64,000 nt of DNA. It comes from Roseomonas genomospecies 6. Its GTDB lineage: Bacteria > Pseudomonadota > Alphaproteobacteria > Azospirillales > Azospirillaceae. Shown here one piece after another: positions 33,037 through 41,037 of this stretch. Below the pieces are notes generated by a model. That model saw only the letters and a list, made by a program, of their open reading frames with translations, searched no databases and had not been told where the DNA came from. How positions within the stretch are numbered: position 1 is the first letter of the stretch; every line of letters begins with the position of its first letter. The stretch covers positions 1-64,000 of the forward strand of contig NZ_QOKW01000017.1 in the NCBI RefSeq assembly GCF_008365375.1. Direction: 5' to 3'. Position numbers and translations under genes: made by a program.

Positions 33037-34485
33037 ATGACCGCTGTGTTTCCCGACATCTGGCCGGCCCTGCCGGAAATCTTCCTCGCCTGCGCCGGCA
33101 TGGCCCTGCTGCTGATCGGCGTGTTCCGCGGCGACGGCTTCACGCGCCCCATCGGCTACATGACGATGGTGGCGCTGCTGCTGGCCGCCATCCTGACCAT
33201 GGGCTACGGCACGGGCCGGGTCGTCACCTTCAACGGCCTCTTCGTGATGGACGCCTTCGGCGTCTTCATGAAGGTGCTGATCCTCGTCGCCGCCTCGCTG
33301 TCGGTCCTTCTGGCGCTCGGCTTCAACGAGCGCGAAAAGATGGCCCGGTTCGAGTTCCCAGTGCTGATGCTCTTCGCCACGCTCGGCATGCTGATGATGG
33401 TGTCGGCCAACGACCTCATCTCGCTCTATGTCGGGCTTGAGACGCAGAGCCTCGCGCTCTACGTCATCGCGGCCTTCCGCCGCGACAGCGCCAAGTCGTC
33501 GGAAGCGGGCCTGAAGTACTTCGTGCTGGGCTCGCTCTCCTCCGGCATGCTGCTGTACGGCGCCTCGATGGTCTACGGCTTCGCCGGTACGACCTCCTTC
33601 GACAAGATCGCCGCGCTGTTCGCCGGTGGCGCGCACCCGTCGGTGGGCGTCATCATCGGTCTCGTCTTCGTCGCCGCCGGTCTGGCCTTCAAGATCTCCG
33701 CCGTTCCGTTCCACATGTGGACGCCGGACGTCTACGAGGGTGCGCCGACCCCGGTCACGGCCTTCTTTGCCGCCGCTCCGAAGGTCGCCGCCATTGCGCT
33801 GTTCACCCGTCTGCTGATCGAGCCGTTCGGTCATCTGGCGCACCAGTGGCAACAGATCATCATCGTCAGCTCGATCCTCTCGATGTCGCTCGGCGCCTTC
33901 GCGGCGATCACCCAGAGCAACATCAAGCGGCTGATGGCCTACAGTTCCATCGGCCACGTCGGCTACGCCCTGGTCGGCCTCGCGTCCGGCACTCAGGAAG
34001 GCGTGCGCGGCGTGCTGATCTACATGGCGGTGTACATCGTCATGAACATCGGCACCTTCGCGGTCATCCTGTGCATGAAGCAGCAGGGCCGTATGGTCGA
34101 GGAGATCAAGGACCTCGCCGGCTTGTCGCGCACCAACCCGCTGCTGGCGGGTGCGATGGCGGTGTTCATGTTCTCCATGGCGGGCATCCCGCCGATGGCC
34201 GGCTTCTTCAGCAAGCTGTACGTCTTCCTCGCCGCCATCGAGGCGCAGCTCTACACGCTGGCGGTGATCGGCGTGCTGACCAGCGTCGTGGGCGCCTACT
34301 ACTACCTGCGCATCATCAAGATCATGTACTTCGATGAGCCGGTGGAGGCGTTCGACAAGATCAATGACGACGGGATGACGGGCATCCTGGTCGCCACCGG
34401 TCTCTTCACGCTGCTGTTCTTCGTGGTTCCGGCCCCGATCCTGAACTACGCGGCGTCGGCGGCGGCGTCCCTGTTCGCCGGATGA
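33037..34485 (+). CDS. nuoN: NADH dehydrogenase I subunit N
   Basis: The 482-residue ND2-type antiporter-like subunit completes the fourteen subunits. The conserved glutamate is in LISLYVGLETQSLALYVI and the central lysine region is AFKISAVPFHMWTPDVYEG. It begins ten bases after nuoM. The last four bases overlap the start of birA, so transcription continues into the biotin ligase, pantothenate kinase and RNase J genes. Confidence 0.97.
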   Translation: MTAVFPDIWPALPEIFLACAGMALLLIGVFRGDGFTRPIGYMTMVALLLAAILTMGYGTGRVVTFNGLFVMDAFGVFMKVLILVAASLSVLLALGFNEREKMARFEFPVLMLFATLGMLMMVSANDLISLYVGLETQSLALYVIAAFRRDSAKSSEAGLKYFVLGSLSSGMLLYGASMVYGFAGTTSFDKIAALFAGGAHPSVGVIIGLVFVAAGLAFKISAVPFHMWTPDVYEGAPTPVTAFFAAAPKVAAIALFTRLLIEPFGHLAHQWQQIIIVSSILSMSLGAFAAITQSNIKRLMAYSSIGHVGYALVGLASGTQEGVRGVLIYMAVYIVMNIGTFAVILCMKQQGRMVEEIKDLAGLSRTNPLLAGAMAVFMFSMAGIPPMAGFFSKLYVFLAAIEAQLYTLAVIGVLTSVVGAYYYLRIIKIMYFDEPVEAFDKINDDGMTGILVATGLFTLLFFVVPAPILNYAASAAASLFAG

Positions 34486-35276
34486 CGGCACGTCATGAAG
34501 CGGAGGCGGCGCGTTTGCGTCTGCCTCCGGGCTTCCGGGTGATGGTCTTCGACTCCGTCGGCAGCACGAACGACGAGGCGAAGACCTTCGCGCGTTCGGG
34601 TGCCGCCGAGGGCACCATCGTCTGGGCCAAGCGGCAGGAGTCTGGCCGTGGCCGTCGTGGCCGAGCCTGGACCTCGCCGGAAGGCAATCTCTACAGTTCG
34701 ACCATTCTGCGCCCCTCGCGTCCGCCGGCCGAGGCGGCGCAGATTTCGTTCGTGGCGGCGCTCGCCATCGCGGACACGGCGGCCTCCGTCCTTCCCGATC
34801 CGGAAGGGGTCCGCTGCAAATGGCCGAACGACGTGCTGGTGCACGGACGCAAGCTGTCCGGCATCCTGCTCGAGTCGGAAGCCGCCGCCGGGGGAGGGCT
34901 CTCCTGGCTGGTGCTCGGAGTCGGCATCAACCTGCGGCACTTTCCCGAAAGCACCGAGTTCGCGGCCACGTCGCTGCTGGCGGAGGGGGCTCCGGCGCTC
35001 CAGCCCGGGGCGCTTCTCGAAATCTACGCAGAGCATCTCGCGCGCTGGTACGGGCTGTGGACGGAGCATGGCTTCGGCCCGGTGCGCGAGGCCTGGCTGA
35101 GGCGGGCGAGGGGGCTTGGCGAGCCGATCGTCGTCCGCCTGCCGGACCGGACGCTGACCGGAACCTTCGCCGATCTGGACAGCGACGGCGTTCTGTTGCT
35201 TGATCGGGAGGACGGGGCGGGGCGCCAGCGCATCGCCGCCGGTGACGTGTTTTTCCCACCCGTGGTGGAGACCTGA
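34482..35276 (+). CDS. birA: Biotin-[acetyl-CoA-carboxylase] ligase
   Basis: The enzyme attaches biotin to carrier proteins such as AccB by way of biotinyl-AMP. The 264-residue protein starts directly with the catalytic domain. It has GSTNDEAKTFA, the biotin loop GRGRRGRAWTSPEGNLYSST (about residues 53-72) and KWPNDVLV with the catalytic lysine (about 113-120), then a small C-terminal SH3-like domain. It lacks the N-terminal helix-turn-helix of E. coli BirA, so it is probably not a repressor. The ATG overlaps the nuoN stop, and coaX begins one base after its stop. Confidence 0.95.
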   Translation: MTARHEAEAARLRLPPGFRVMVFDSVGSTNDEAKTFARSGAAEGTIVWAKRQESGRGRRGRAWTSPEGNLYSSTILRPSRPPAEAAQISFVAALAIADTAASVLPDPEGVRCKWPNDVLVHGRKLSGILLESEAAAGGGLSWLVLGVGINLRHFPESTEFAATSLLAEGAPALQPGALLEIYAEHLARWYGLWTEHGFGPVREAWLRRARGLGEPIVVRLPDRTLTGTFADLDSDGVLLLDREDGAGRQRIAAGDVFFPPVVET

Positions 35277-35277
35277 A

Positions 35278-36051
35278 ATGCTGCTCGCCATCGACGCCGG
35301 AAACACCAACGTGGTGTTCGCGATCTATGAGGGCGACGAACAGCGCGGCCTGTGGCGCACGGCGACCGACAAGAAGCGCACCGCCGACGAATACATGGTG
35401 TGGCTGACCCATCTGATGGCGCTGAAGGGGATGCGCCCGGCGGACATCGACAGCACGATCATCGCCAGTGTCGTCCCCGGCGCCACCTTCAATCTGAAGC
35501 GCCTGTGCAAGGACCATTTCGGCTGTGAGCCGCTGGTGGTCGGCCAGCCGGGGGTGGATCTCGGCACGCGGGCTCTGGTGGACCGGCCGGACGAGGTCGG
35601 CGCGGACCGGCTGGTCAACACCGTGGCCGCGGCGGCCACCTACAAGGCGCCGCTGATCGTCATCGATTTCGGCACCGCCACCACCTTCGATGTGGTGGAC
35701 GCCGACGGCAACTACCGCGGCGGCGTGATCGCGCCGGGACTGAACCTGTCGCTGGAGGCGCTCCAGATGGCCGCGAGCAAACTGCCGCGCGTGGAGATCC
35801 AGCAGCCGGGCCATGTCATCGGCACCAACACCATCGAGTGCATGCAGTCCGGCGTCTTCTGGGGCTATGTGGGTCTCATCGAAGGGCTGGTGAACCGCAT
35901 CCGTGCGGAGTACGGCGAGCCGATGACGGTCGTTGCGACCGGTGGGCTGGGTGTGCTTTTCGCCAAGGCTACCCATGTAATCGAACACACCGACGGCGAA
36001 CTCACGCTGCGCGGCCTCCTCCTGATCCACAAGCGCAACACGGCCCAATGA
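35278..36051 (+). CDS. coaX: Type III pantothenate kinase
   Basis: The 257-residue ASKHA-fold kinase makes 4'-phosphopantothenate, the first step of coenzyme A synthesis. The phosphate-binding start is MLLAIDAGNTNVVFAIYEGD, and the pantothenate and cation site includes PDEVGADRLVN (about residues 104-114). The second phosphate loop is DFGTATTFDVV (about 130-140). The ATG at 35278 is fixed by the family N-terminus; an open frame extends upstream inside birA. It overlaps rnj by four bases (ATGA). Confidence 0.95.
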   Translation: MLLAIDAGNTNVVFAIYEGDEQRGLWRTATDKKRTADEYMVWLTHLMALKGMRPADIDSTIIASVVPGATFNLKRLCKDHFGCEPLVVGQPGVDLGTRALVDRPDEVGADRLVNTVAAAATYKAPLIVIDFGTATTFDVVDADGNYRGGVIAPGLNLSLEALQMAASKLPRVEIQQPGHVIGTNTIECMQSGVFWGYVGLIEGLVNRIRAEYGEPMTVVATGGLGVLFAKATHVIEHTDGELTLRGLLLIHKRNTAQ

Positions 36052-37766
36052 CCCAACCCGACTCCGCTCTCCCCGCCCACCCGGTCGAGGGAGACGGCGA
36101 CTTGTTCGCTCCCGAGGACGACGCGCTCTACTTCCTCCCTCTGGGCGGTTCGGGCGAGATCGGCATGAACCTCAACCTCTACGGCCATCGCGGCAAGTGG
36201 TTGATGGTGGATCTCGGCATCTCCTTTGCGGACGACACGATGCCGGGGTTGGACGTCATCATGCCGGACCCCGCCTTTATCGCGGAGCGCAGGCACGACC
36301 TGCTGGGCATCGTGCTGACCCACGCGCACGAGGACCACCTGGGGGCCATCCAGTATCTTTGGCCGCAGCTTCGCGTGCCCGTCTACTGCACGCCCTTCAC
36401 CGCCGCCGTCCTGCGGGCCAAGCTGCATGAGCGCGGGCTGGCCGGGGTGGTGCCGGTTCATGAGGTTGCGCTGGGCAGCACGGTGGAGGTCGGTCCCTTC
36501 TCGGTCGAGTATGTGACCGTCACCCATTCGATCCCGGAGCCGAACGCCCTGGCGATCCGCACCGCCGCCGGCATGGTGCTCCACACCGGCGACTGGAAAC
36601 TCGACCCCGAGCCGCTGGTGGGGGAGGCCGCCGATGAGGGGCGGCTGCGCGCCATCGGAGACGAAGGGGTGTTGGCGCTGATCGGCGACAGCACGAACGC
36701 GCTGGTTCCAGGCAGTTCCGGATCGGAAGCGGGGGTGCGCAAGGCCCTGACCGAGCTGATCGGGCAGTATCCGGACGTGCGCATTGCGGTGAGCTGCTTC
36801 GCCACCAACGTCGCCCGGCTGGAGAGCATCGCCCACGCCGCCGCGGCGCACGGGCGCCATGTCGCTCTGGTCGGGCGGTCGATGTGGCGGATCAACGAGG
36901 CCGCAAGGTCCAACGGCTATCTGGCCGAGGTTCCGGCCTTCCTGACCGAACACGACGCCAACTACGTGCCGCGCGACAAGCTGGTGCTGGTCTGCACCGG
37001 CAGCCAGGGGGAGCCGCGCTCCGCGCTTGCCCGCATCGCGTCCGACGATCATCCCCAGGTGTCGCTCCAGCGCGGCGACGTGGTGATCTTCTCCTCGCGC
37101 GAGATTCCGGGCAACGAGCGGGCTATCGGCCGCATGCAGAACCTGCTGGTCAGCCAGGGCATCCGCATCGTCACCGCCGACGAGGCGCCCGTCCATGTCT
37201 CCGGCCACCCGGCGCAGGACGAACTGGTCCGCATGTATCAGTGGGTGCGCCCGCAGATCGCCGTACCGGTGCATGGCGAGCAGCGCCACCAGATGGAGCA
37301 CGCCAAGCTCGCCCGCGCCTGCCAGGTTCCCGAAGCGCTGATCCCCGGCAATGGCGATCTGATCCGGCTGGGGCCGGGCGGTCCGGCGCGGGTGGTTGCT
37401 CAGGTGCGTTCGGGCCGCATGGCGCTGGATGGCAAGCGTCTGGTGCCGCTCGACACCGGGTTGATGCGGGCGCGCCACCGGATGGTCCACAACGGGGCCG
37501 CCGTCGCCACCCTGGTGATGAACGGGAAGGGCGAACTCGTGACCGCTCCGCAGATCGCGGTGATGGGGCTTCTGGACGACTCGGCGGACCGCGACATGCT
37601 GCTCGACGTGGTGGACGCCGTGCGCGAGGCGGTGGCCGATCTGCCGAAATCGGGCCGAATGGACGACGAGCAGGTGCGCAACGCCGCCCGCATCGCCGTC
37701 CGGCGCTGCTTCAACGCGACCCACGGCAAGAAGCCGGTGACGGAAGTGCATCTGGTCCGTGTATAA
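36048..37766 (+). CDS. rnj: Ribonuclease J
   Basis: The 572-residue metallo-beta-lactamase/beta-CASP nuclease degrades and matures RNA with 5'-to-3' exonuclease and endonuclease activity. The zinc motif HxHxDH is present as THAHEDHLGA (about residues 85-94), with further ligands in VTHSIPEPNAL and HTGDWKLD. The beta-CASP motifs include CTGSQGEPRSAL and SGHPAQDEL. The ATG at 36048 overlaps the coaX stop, giving MTQPDSALPAHPVEG. RNase J with this coaX-birA neighbourhood is usual in alphaproteobacteria. Confidence 0.95.
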   Translation: MTQPDSALPAHPVEGDGDLFAPEDDALYFLPLGGSGEIGMNLNLYGHRGKWLMVDLGISFADDTMPGLDVIMPDPAFIAERRHDLLGIVLTHAHEDHLGAIQYLWPQLRVPVYCTPFTAAVLRAKLHERGLAGVVPVHEVALGSTVEVGPFSVEYVTVTHSIPEPNALAIRTAAGMVLHTGDWKLDPEPLVGEAADEGRLRAIGDEGVLALIGDSTNALVPGSSGSEAGVRKALTELIGQYPDVRIAVSCFATNVARLESIAHAAAAHGRHVALVGRSMWRINEAARSNGYLAEVPAFLTEHDANYVPRDKLVLVCTGSQGEPRSALARIASDDHPQVSLQRGDVVIFSSREIPGNERAIGRMQNLLVSQGIRIVTADEAPVHVSGHPAQDELVRMYQWVRPQIAVPVHGEQRHQMEHAKLARACQVPEALIPGNGDLIRLGPGGPARVVAQVRSGRMALDGKRLVPLDTGLMRARHRMVHNGAAVATLVMNGKGELVTAPQIAVMGLLDDSADRDMLLDVVDAVREAVADLPKSGRMDDEQVRNAARIAVRRCFNATHGKKPVTEVHLVRV

Positions 37767-37799
37767 GCGTTTCCGACTATCTGCCTTTCGGGAGGACCC

Positions 37800-38204
37800 A
37801 TGATCGGGAAGCTGAACCACGTCGCCATCGTCGTGCCGGATCTGCCGGCGGCGACGGCGCTCTACCGCGACACCCTGGGCGCCGCCGTGTCGCAGCCGGT
37901 TGACCTGCCGGCGCACGGCGTCACGGTCGTCTTCGTCAACCTGCCCAACACGAAGATCGAACTGCTGCACCCCTTCGGCGACACGTCGCCCATCGCCGCC
38001 TTCCTTGAGAAGAATCCGTCCGGCGGCATCCACCACATCTGCTACGAGGTGGACGACATTCTGGCCGCACGCGACCGTCTGAAGGAGCAGGGCGCCCGCG
38101 TCCTCGGTGATGGCGAGCCGAAGATCGGCGCCCACGACAAGCCGGTGCTGTTCCTCCACCCGAAGGACTTTTGCGGGACCCTGGTGGAACTGGAACAGGC
38201 CTAA
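37800..38204 (+). CDS. mce: Methylmalonyl-CoA epimerase
   Basis: The 134-residue vicinal-oxygen-chelate protein interconverts the R and S forms of methylmalonyl-CoA in propionyl-CoA breakdown. It has the two beta-alpha-beta modules: LNHVAIVVPDLPAATALYRD with the first metal His at the start, and GGIHHICYEVDDI with the second His near residue 77. The C-terminal GTLVELEQA holds the metal-binding Glu. GGGAGGA precedes the ATG. Its stop codon lies inside a perfect palindrome at 38201-38226. Confidence 0.93.
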   Translation: MIGKLNHVAIVVPDLPAATALYRDTLGAAVSQPVDLPAHGVTVVFVNLPNTKIELLHPFGDTSPIAAFLEKNPSGGIHHICYEVDDILAARDRLKEQGARVLGDGEPKIGAHDKPVLFLHPKDFCGTLVELEQA

Positions 38205-38314
38205 AGCGAACGTCCGTTCGCTTTAGATTCATTTCGCTTCATTCGCCAGCGGGCTTCGGCCGCACATGCGGCCGGTACCGCCGTCGCGGTCCAAAGCGGA
38301 TCGCAATCCGCTTT
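38201..38314 (+). repeat. Three palindromes between mce and the DUF1467 gene
   Basis: The first is a 12-bp palindrome, CTAAAGCGAACG / CGTTCGCTTTAG with a TC loop (38201-38226), which covers the mce stop codon. The second is CGGCCGCA / TGCGGCCG with a CA loop (38257-38274). The third is AAAGCGGAT / ATCCGCTTT with a CGCA loop (38293-38314). The first and third share the outer AAAGCG...CGCTTT core, which suggests a family of dispersed palindromic elements. The first could also end mce transcription, although no T run follows. Confidence 0.75.
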
Positions 38315-38340
38315 AAGGGCCGGAAAGCCGGGAGGGTGCG

Positions 38341-38589
38341 ATGGGCTGGGTGACGGGCATCAGCGTCTATGTGGTCGTCTGGTGGGTGGTGCTGTTCGCG
38401 GTGCTGCCCTGGGGCGTGCGCACGCCGGCCCAGCCCGAGCCGGGCATGGCGAACAGCGCGCCCGAACGCCCGCGCATTCTCCTGAAATTCGCCGCCACGA
38501 CCCTGGTCGCGGCGGTCGTGTGGCTGATCATCTACGCCGTGGTCCAGTCGGACCTGATTTCCTTCCGCGAGATGGCCAAGCCGCGCTGA
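38341..38589 (+). CDS. DUF1467 family membrane protein
   Basis: The 82-residue protein has two membrane helices, about residues 4-24 (VTGISVYVVVWWVVLFAVLP) and 47-68 (LKFAATTLVAAVVWLIIYAV), joined by a Pro-rich loop with RTPAQPEP. This matches the small DUF1467 family of alphaproteobacteria, whose function is unknown and which is often found next to mce and proS. GGGAGG lies seven bases before the ATG. The context suggests a housekeeping inner-membrane protein; I do not assign a role. Confidence 0.85.
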   Translation: MGWVTGISVYVVVWWVVLFAVLPWGVRTPAQPEPGMANSAPERPRILLKFAATTLVAAVVWLIIYAVVQSDLISFREMAKPR

Positions 38590-38608
38590 TACCCGCAGGA
38601 GAGCGCCC

Positions 38609-39178
38609 GTGAGCCTGACCTATTGCGACGTCGCGCCCGGCCACCCCCATCACGGCCCCTATCACGGCACCGAGTACGGCTTTCCCAGCGGCGACGACCG
38701 GGTGCTGTTCGAGCGGTTGGTGCTGGAGATCAACCAGGCGGGCCTGTCCTGGCTGACCATTCTGAGAAAGCGCGACGCCTTCCGGGCCGCCTTCGACGGT
38801 TTCGACATCGACCGCGTCGCAGCCTACGGCGAGGCGGAGCGGGACCGGCTGCTCGCCGATGCCGGCATCGTCCGCAACCGGCTGAAGATCGATGCCGCCA
38901 TCGAGAACGCACGGCGCATCGTGGCCTTGCGCTCCTCGCATGGTTCCTTCGACGGCTGGCTGCGCGCCCATCACCCGTTGGGCAAGGCGGATTGGGTCCG
39001 CCTGTTCAAGCGCACCTTCCGCTTCACCGGTGGGGAGATCACCGGGGAGTTCCTGATGAGTCTCGGTTATCTGCCCGGCGCGCATCAGAGGGAATGCTCG
39101 GTCTGGGCCGCGGTCGCCGCGGTCGAGCCGCCGTGGATGACCGCGGTTCGCCAGGGGTTTGCAGGCTACGGTGCCTAA
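38609..39178 (+). CDS. tag: DNA-3-methyladenine glycosylase I (Tag-like)
   Basis: The 189-residue protein resembles Tag, which removes 3-methyladenine from alkylated DNA. Conserved parts are YCDVAPGHP near the N-terminus, HGTEYGFPSGDDRVLFE, and the active-site region LEINQAGLSWLTILRKRDAF (about residues 39-58), with the Glu and Trp of the base pocket. The C-terminal zinc region of E. coli Tag is only partly kept (GAHQREC), so this may be a divergent subfamily. The start is the GTG at 38609 after CAGGAGAGC. It lies between the mce/DUF1467 pair and unknown genes, apart from the usual synteny. Confidence 0.85.
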   Translation: MSLTYCDVAPGHPHHGPYHGTEYGFPSGDDRVLFERLVLEINQAGLSWLTILRKRDAFRAAFDGFDIDRVAAYGEAERDRLLADAGIVRNRLKIDAAIENARRIVALRSSHGSFDGWLRAHHPLGKADWVRLFKRTFRFTGGEITGEFLMSLGYLPGAHQRECSVWAAVAAVEPPWMTAVRQGFAGYGA

Positions 39179-39314
39179 ACCTTCGGCATACACCAGCCCA
39201 CGATGCAATCAACTGCCCGATCGATATGCAAAACCCGATGTTTATTGGGCGACGACTTGGCGTAATCAAAAATCCGTCTTGTCATCGCGGTGCGGCGGGT
39301 TCAATGTACTTTGT

Positions 39315-39407
39315 GTGACGAGAGGGGTTCTTCCCTCTTTTCCGACGCCTGGTGGCGATTCCTCCCTAAACTTGGGCCGCGCCGCGACCGCCGCGCGGTC
39401 CTTTTTT
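39315..39407 (+). ncRNA. Candidate terminator-ended small RNA
   Basis: A possible promoter, TTGTCA at 39279-39284 and CAATGT at 39302-39307 with 17 bases between, would start a transcript near 39315. The region then forms AGAGGG/CCCTCT (39321-39338, GTTCTT loop). It leaves CCTCCCTAAAC unpaired, a possible anti-Shine-Dalgarno stretch, and ends in GACCGC/GCGGTC (39386-39400) followed by CTTTTTT. That is a full rho-independent terminator about 90 bases from the start. It could instead be a leader attenuator of the gene at 39624. I do not recognise it as a known RNA family. Confidence 0.45.
39386..39407 (+). terminator. Rho-independent terminator
   Basis: The stem GACCGC/GCGGTC with a CGC loop is followed by C and six T residues. 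It lies 208 bases after the tag stop and 217 bases before the next gene. Confidence 0.75.
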
Positions 39408-39623
39408 CGTCCGGTCCCTTTCACGACGTTCGGTGGTGCCGTCGTCCTTCGAGGATGGCGGAGCGTTGTGATTCGGTACAGAATGAATTAACCCTTTATC
39501 GGTTATAGCTTCATCCCATTGCGAAGGAAGCGGGCGAGCGTCCGTTCCGACTTTGGATTCAAGCGCGGCGGCGTTCGCAAACATTCTGCGGCCGTCAGCG
39601 GGGAGAACGATGTCGAGGCGCCT

Positions 39624-40505
39624 ATGACCGCGGGTGACAACGAGAAGTTCGACCAGTTCGCGGCCATATTGACCACGGAACTGCTCGACCGCACCCGCAA
39701 AAGTCTTGAACTGCTCACCCCGGAGGAGCCGCCGTCGGCGAAGCTCCCCTTTGCGCTGACCCCCTCCTTTCAGGAAATGTATGCCGAACTGGTGCGCGTC
39801 GGGATTTTCCCGGTGGTGCTCAGCCGCCGCCCGGTGCGGGCCATCGTCGGCGACGTGGACTGGCCTCGGGACGGGCGCGAATACTTGCTCACCGTGCTGG
39901 ACGACCGCTCCAACGCAATCTTCACCGCCTGGGACTACGCCTGGGACGCGCTGTGGGACGAGCGGAAGATCGGGGCTGACAACGGCTCCTCCGCGCCGCC
40001 GAAGAAGAAGGGATTCTTTTCGTCCCTGTTCGGGCGCAAGGAAACGAAGCCCGAAGTGAAGGCCGATGCCGGGGCGGAAGGCGACGTGATGGCCGGCCTC
40101 TACACCATGCTGAACGAGCAGGCGGAACGGCGCGGCTACCTGCCGCTGTTCCACGACGACATCAAGGTGCTGAAGGGGCTGGTCCGCGTGAAGCCGGCGC
40201 GCATCTTCCAGGCATGGAAGGAGATCAAGCAGTACCATCACCAGGAATTCTACCTCTCCGGCCAGGAACAGGCGAAGCCCGGGGTGACCTCCGACTGCCT
40301 CCAGAAATGGCACTACAACCTGCCGGACCGGATCGGCGAGTTCCTGGTCCTGAAGGCCGCCGTTGACATGGAGTTCGTCAACAAGCCCTTCATCGGCAAG
40401 TACATCCGCCAGTCGGCCCGCACCCAGGAGGAGGCGGAGAAGGGCATGCCCTATCTCGCCACCTACTGGAAATCCATGCATCATTCCGCCGTCGCCCAAA
40501 GCTGA
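39624..40505 (+). CDS. Unknown soluble protein
   Basis: I do not recognise this 293-residue protein. It is acidic, without signal peptide or membrane helices. An N-terminal region (residues 1-115) reads like a folded domain, with SRRPVRAIVGDVDWPRDG. A Lys/Pro-rich linker follows (SAPPKKKGFFSSLFGRKE, about 119-136). The C-terminal domain has WKEIKQYHHQEFYLSGQE and DRIGEFLVLKAAVDMEF. The ATG at 39624 is chosen because GAGG lies about eight bases upstream; the frame is open further back to 39519. It is followed after nine bases by the small exported protein gene at 40515, so the two are probably one transcript. Confidence 0.75.
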   Translation: MTAGDNEKFDQFAAILTTELLDRTRKSLELLTPEEPPSAKLPFALTPSFQEMYAELVRVGIFPVVLSRRPVRAIVGDVDWPRDGREYLLTVLDDRSNAIFTAWDYAWDALWDERKIGADNGSSAPPKKKGFFSSLFGRKETKPEVKADAGAEGDVMAGLYTMLNEQAERRGYLPLFHDDIKVLKGLVRVKPARIFQAWKEIKQYHHQEFYLSGQEQAKPGVTSDCLQKWHYNLPDRIGEFLVLKAAVDMEFVNKPFIGKYIRQSARTQEEAEKGMPYLATYWKSMHHSAVAQS

Positions 40506-40514
40506 AGGCCCGCC

Positions 40515-40913
40515 ATGATCCAGCGTCCCGCCATCCTTCTCGCCGCCCTGCTGGCGTTTCCGGGCGGTGCGGCGGCGCAGCCGGTCGACCTGTCGGCCTG
40601 CCGGTTCCTGACCGCTCACCGCCCGGCGGCGGGGGTGGAATACACACCGGGCGTGGACGCGACGGGCAAGCCGGTGGCCCCGGCCGACCTGCCGGGTTCC
40701 GCGGGCGCCGCCCCGCCGCTGGAGCGGTTCGACCTTCCCGTGACCGTGGATTTCGCCCGCCGCATGGGCTTTCCGGTGCCCCAGGGCGCGGCGGCGCCGG
40801 GCGTCGAGGTCGGCTATCTGACCTGGTACGCCGACCGGCTCTATTTCAACGGCCAGCCCATCGGGGGTCCGAGCGAGGCGGAGTTGTACGCCTATTGCCG
40901 CACCGTCCGGTGA
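40515..40913 (+). CDS. Small exported protein of unknown function
   Basis: The 132-residue protein has a clear signal peptide, MIQRPAILLAALLAFPGGAAAQ, with cleavage expected after GGAAA or AAAQ. The mature part has two cysteines (ACRFL and YAYCRTV) that may form a disulfide, and repeated Pro/Gly/Ala segments. It is probably periplasmic. No known family is recognised. It lies nine bases after the unknown gene at 39624 and 124 bases before proS. Confidence 0.75.
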   Translation: MIQRPAILLAALLAFPGGAAAQPVDLSACRFLTAHRPAAGVEYTPGVDATGKPVAPADLPGSAGAAPPLERFDLPVTVDFARRMGFPVPQGAAAPGVEVGYLTWYADRLYFNGQPIGGPSEAELYAYCRTVR

Positions 40914-41037
40914 TGCGCTGCGCCCTATGATGCGCGCCGTGACGATGGACAATCGCGTGGCGGCTTCCTAAAGTCCCTGTCCCCGTTGCGGTCCGGCGAA
41001 GGGCCGGACTTATCCCCTCGAAATCGAGAGCAGACCC

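Larger units (their letters stand above)
39179..39623 (+). other. Gene-free spacer holding a small-RNA-like element
   Basis: I see no protein gene in these 445 bases. The middle holds a promoter-like pair and two hairpins ending in a T run (see the candidate small RNA). The stretches 39180-39280 and 39470-39520 are more AT-rich than the flanks and contain TTATCGGTTATAGC near 39496-39509, which may include the promoter of the gene at 39624. Confidence 0.5.

Noticed and set aside
28902..33152. Very long open frame on the minus strand opposite nuoJ-nuoN (over 1,400 codons)
   Set aside because: High-GC DNA gives long antisense frames; the translation is low-complexity His/Arg/Asp/Gly with no domain, and the plus strand carries complete nuo genes.
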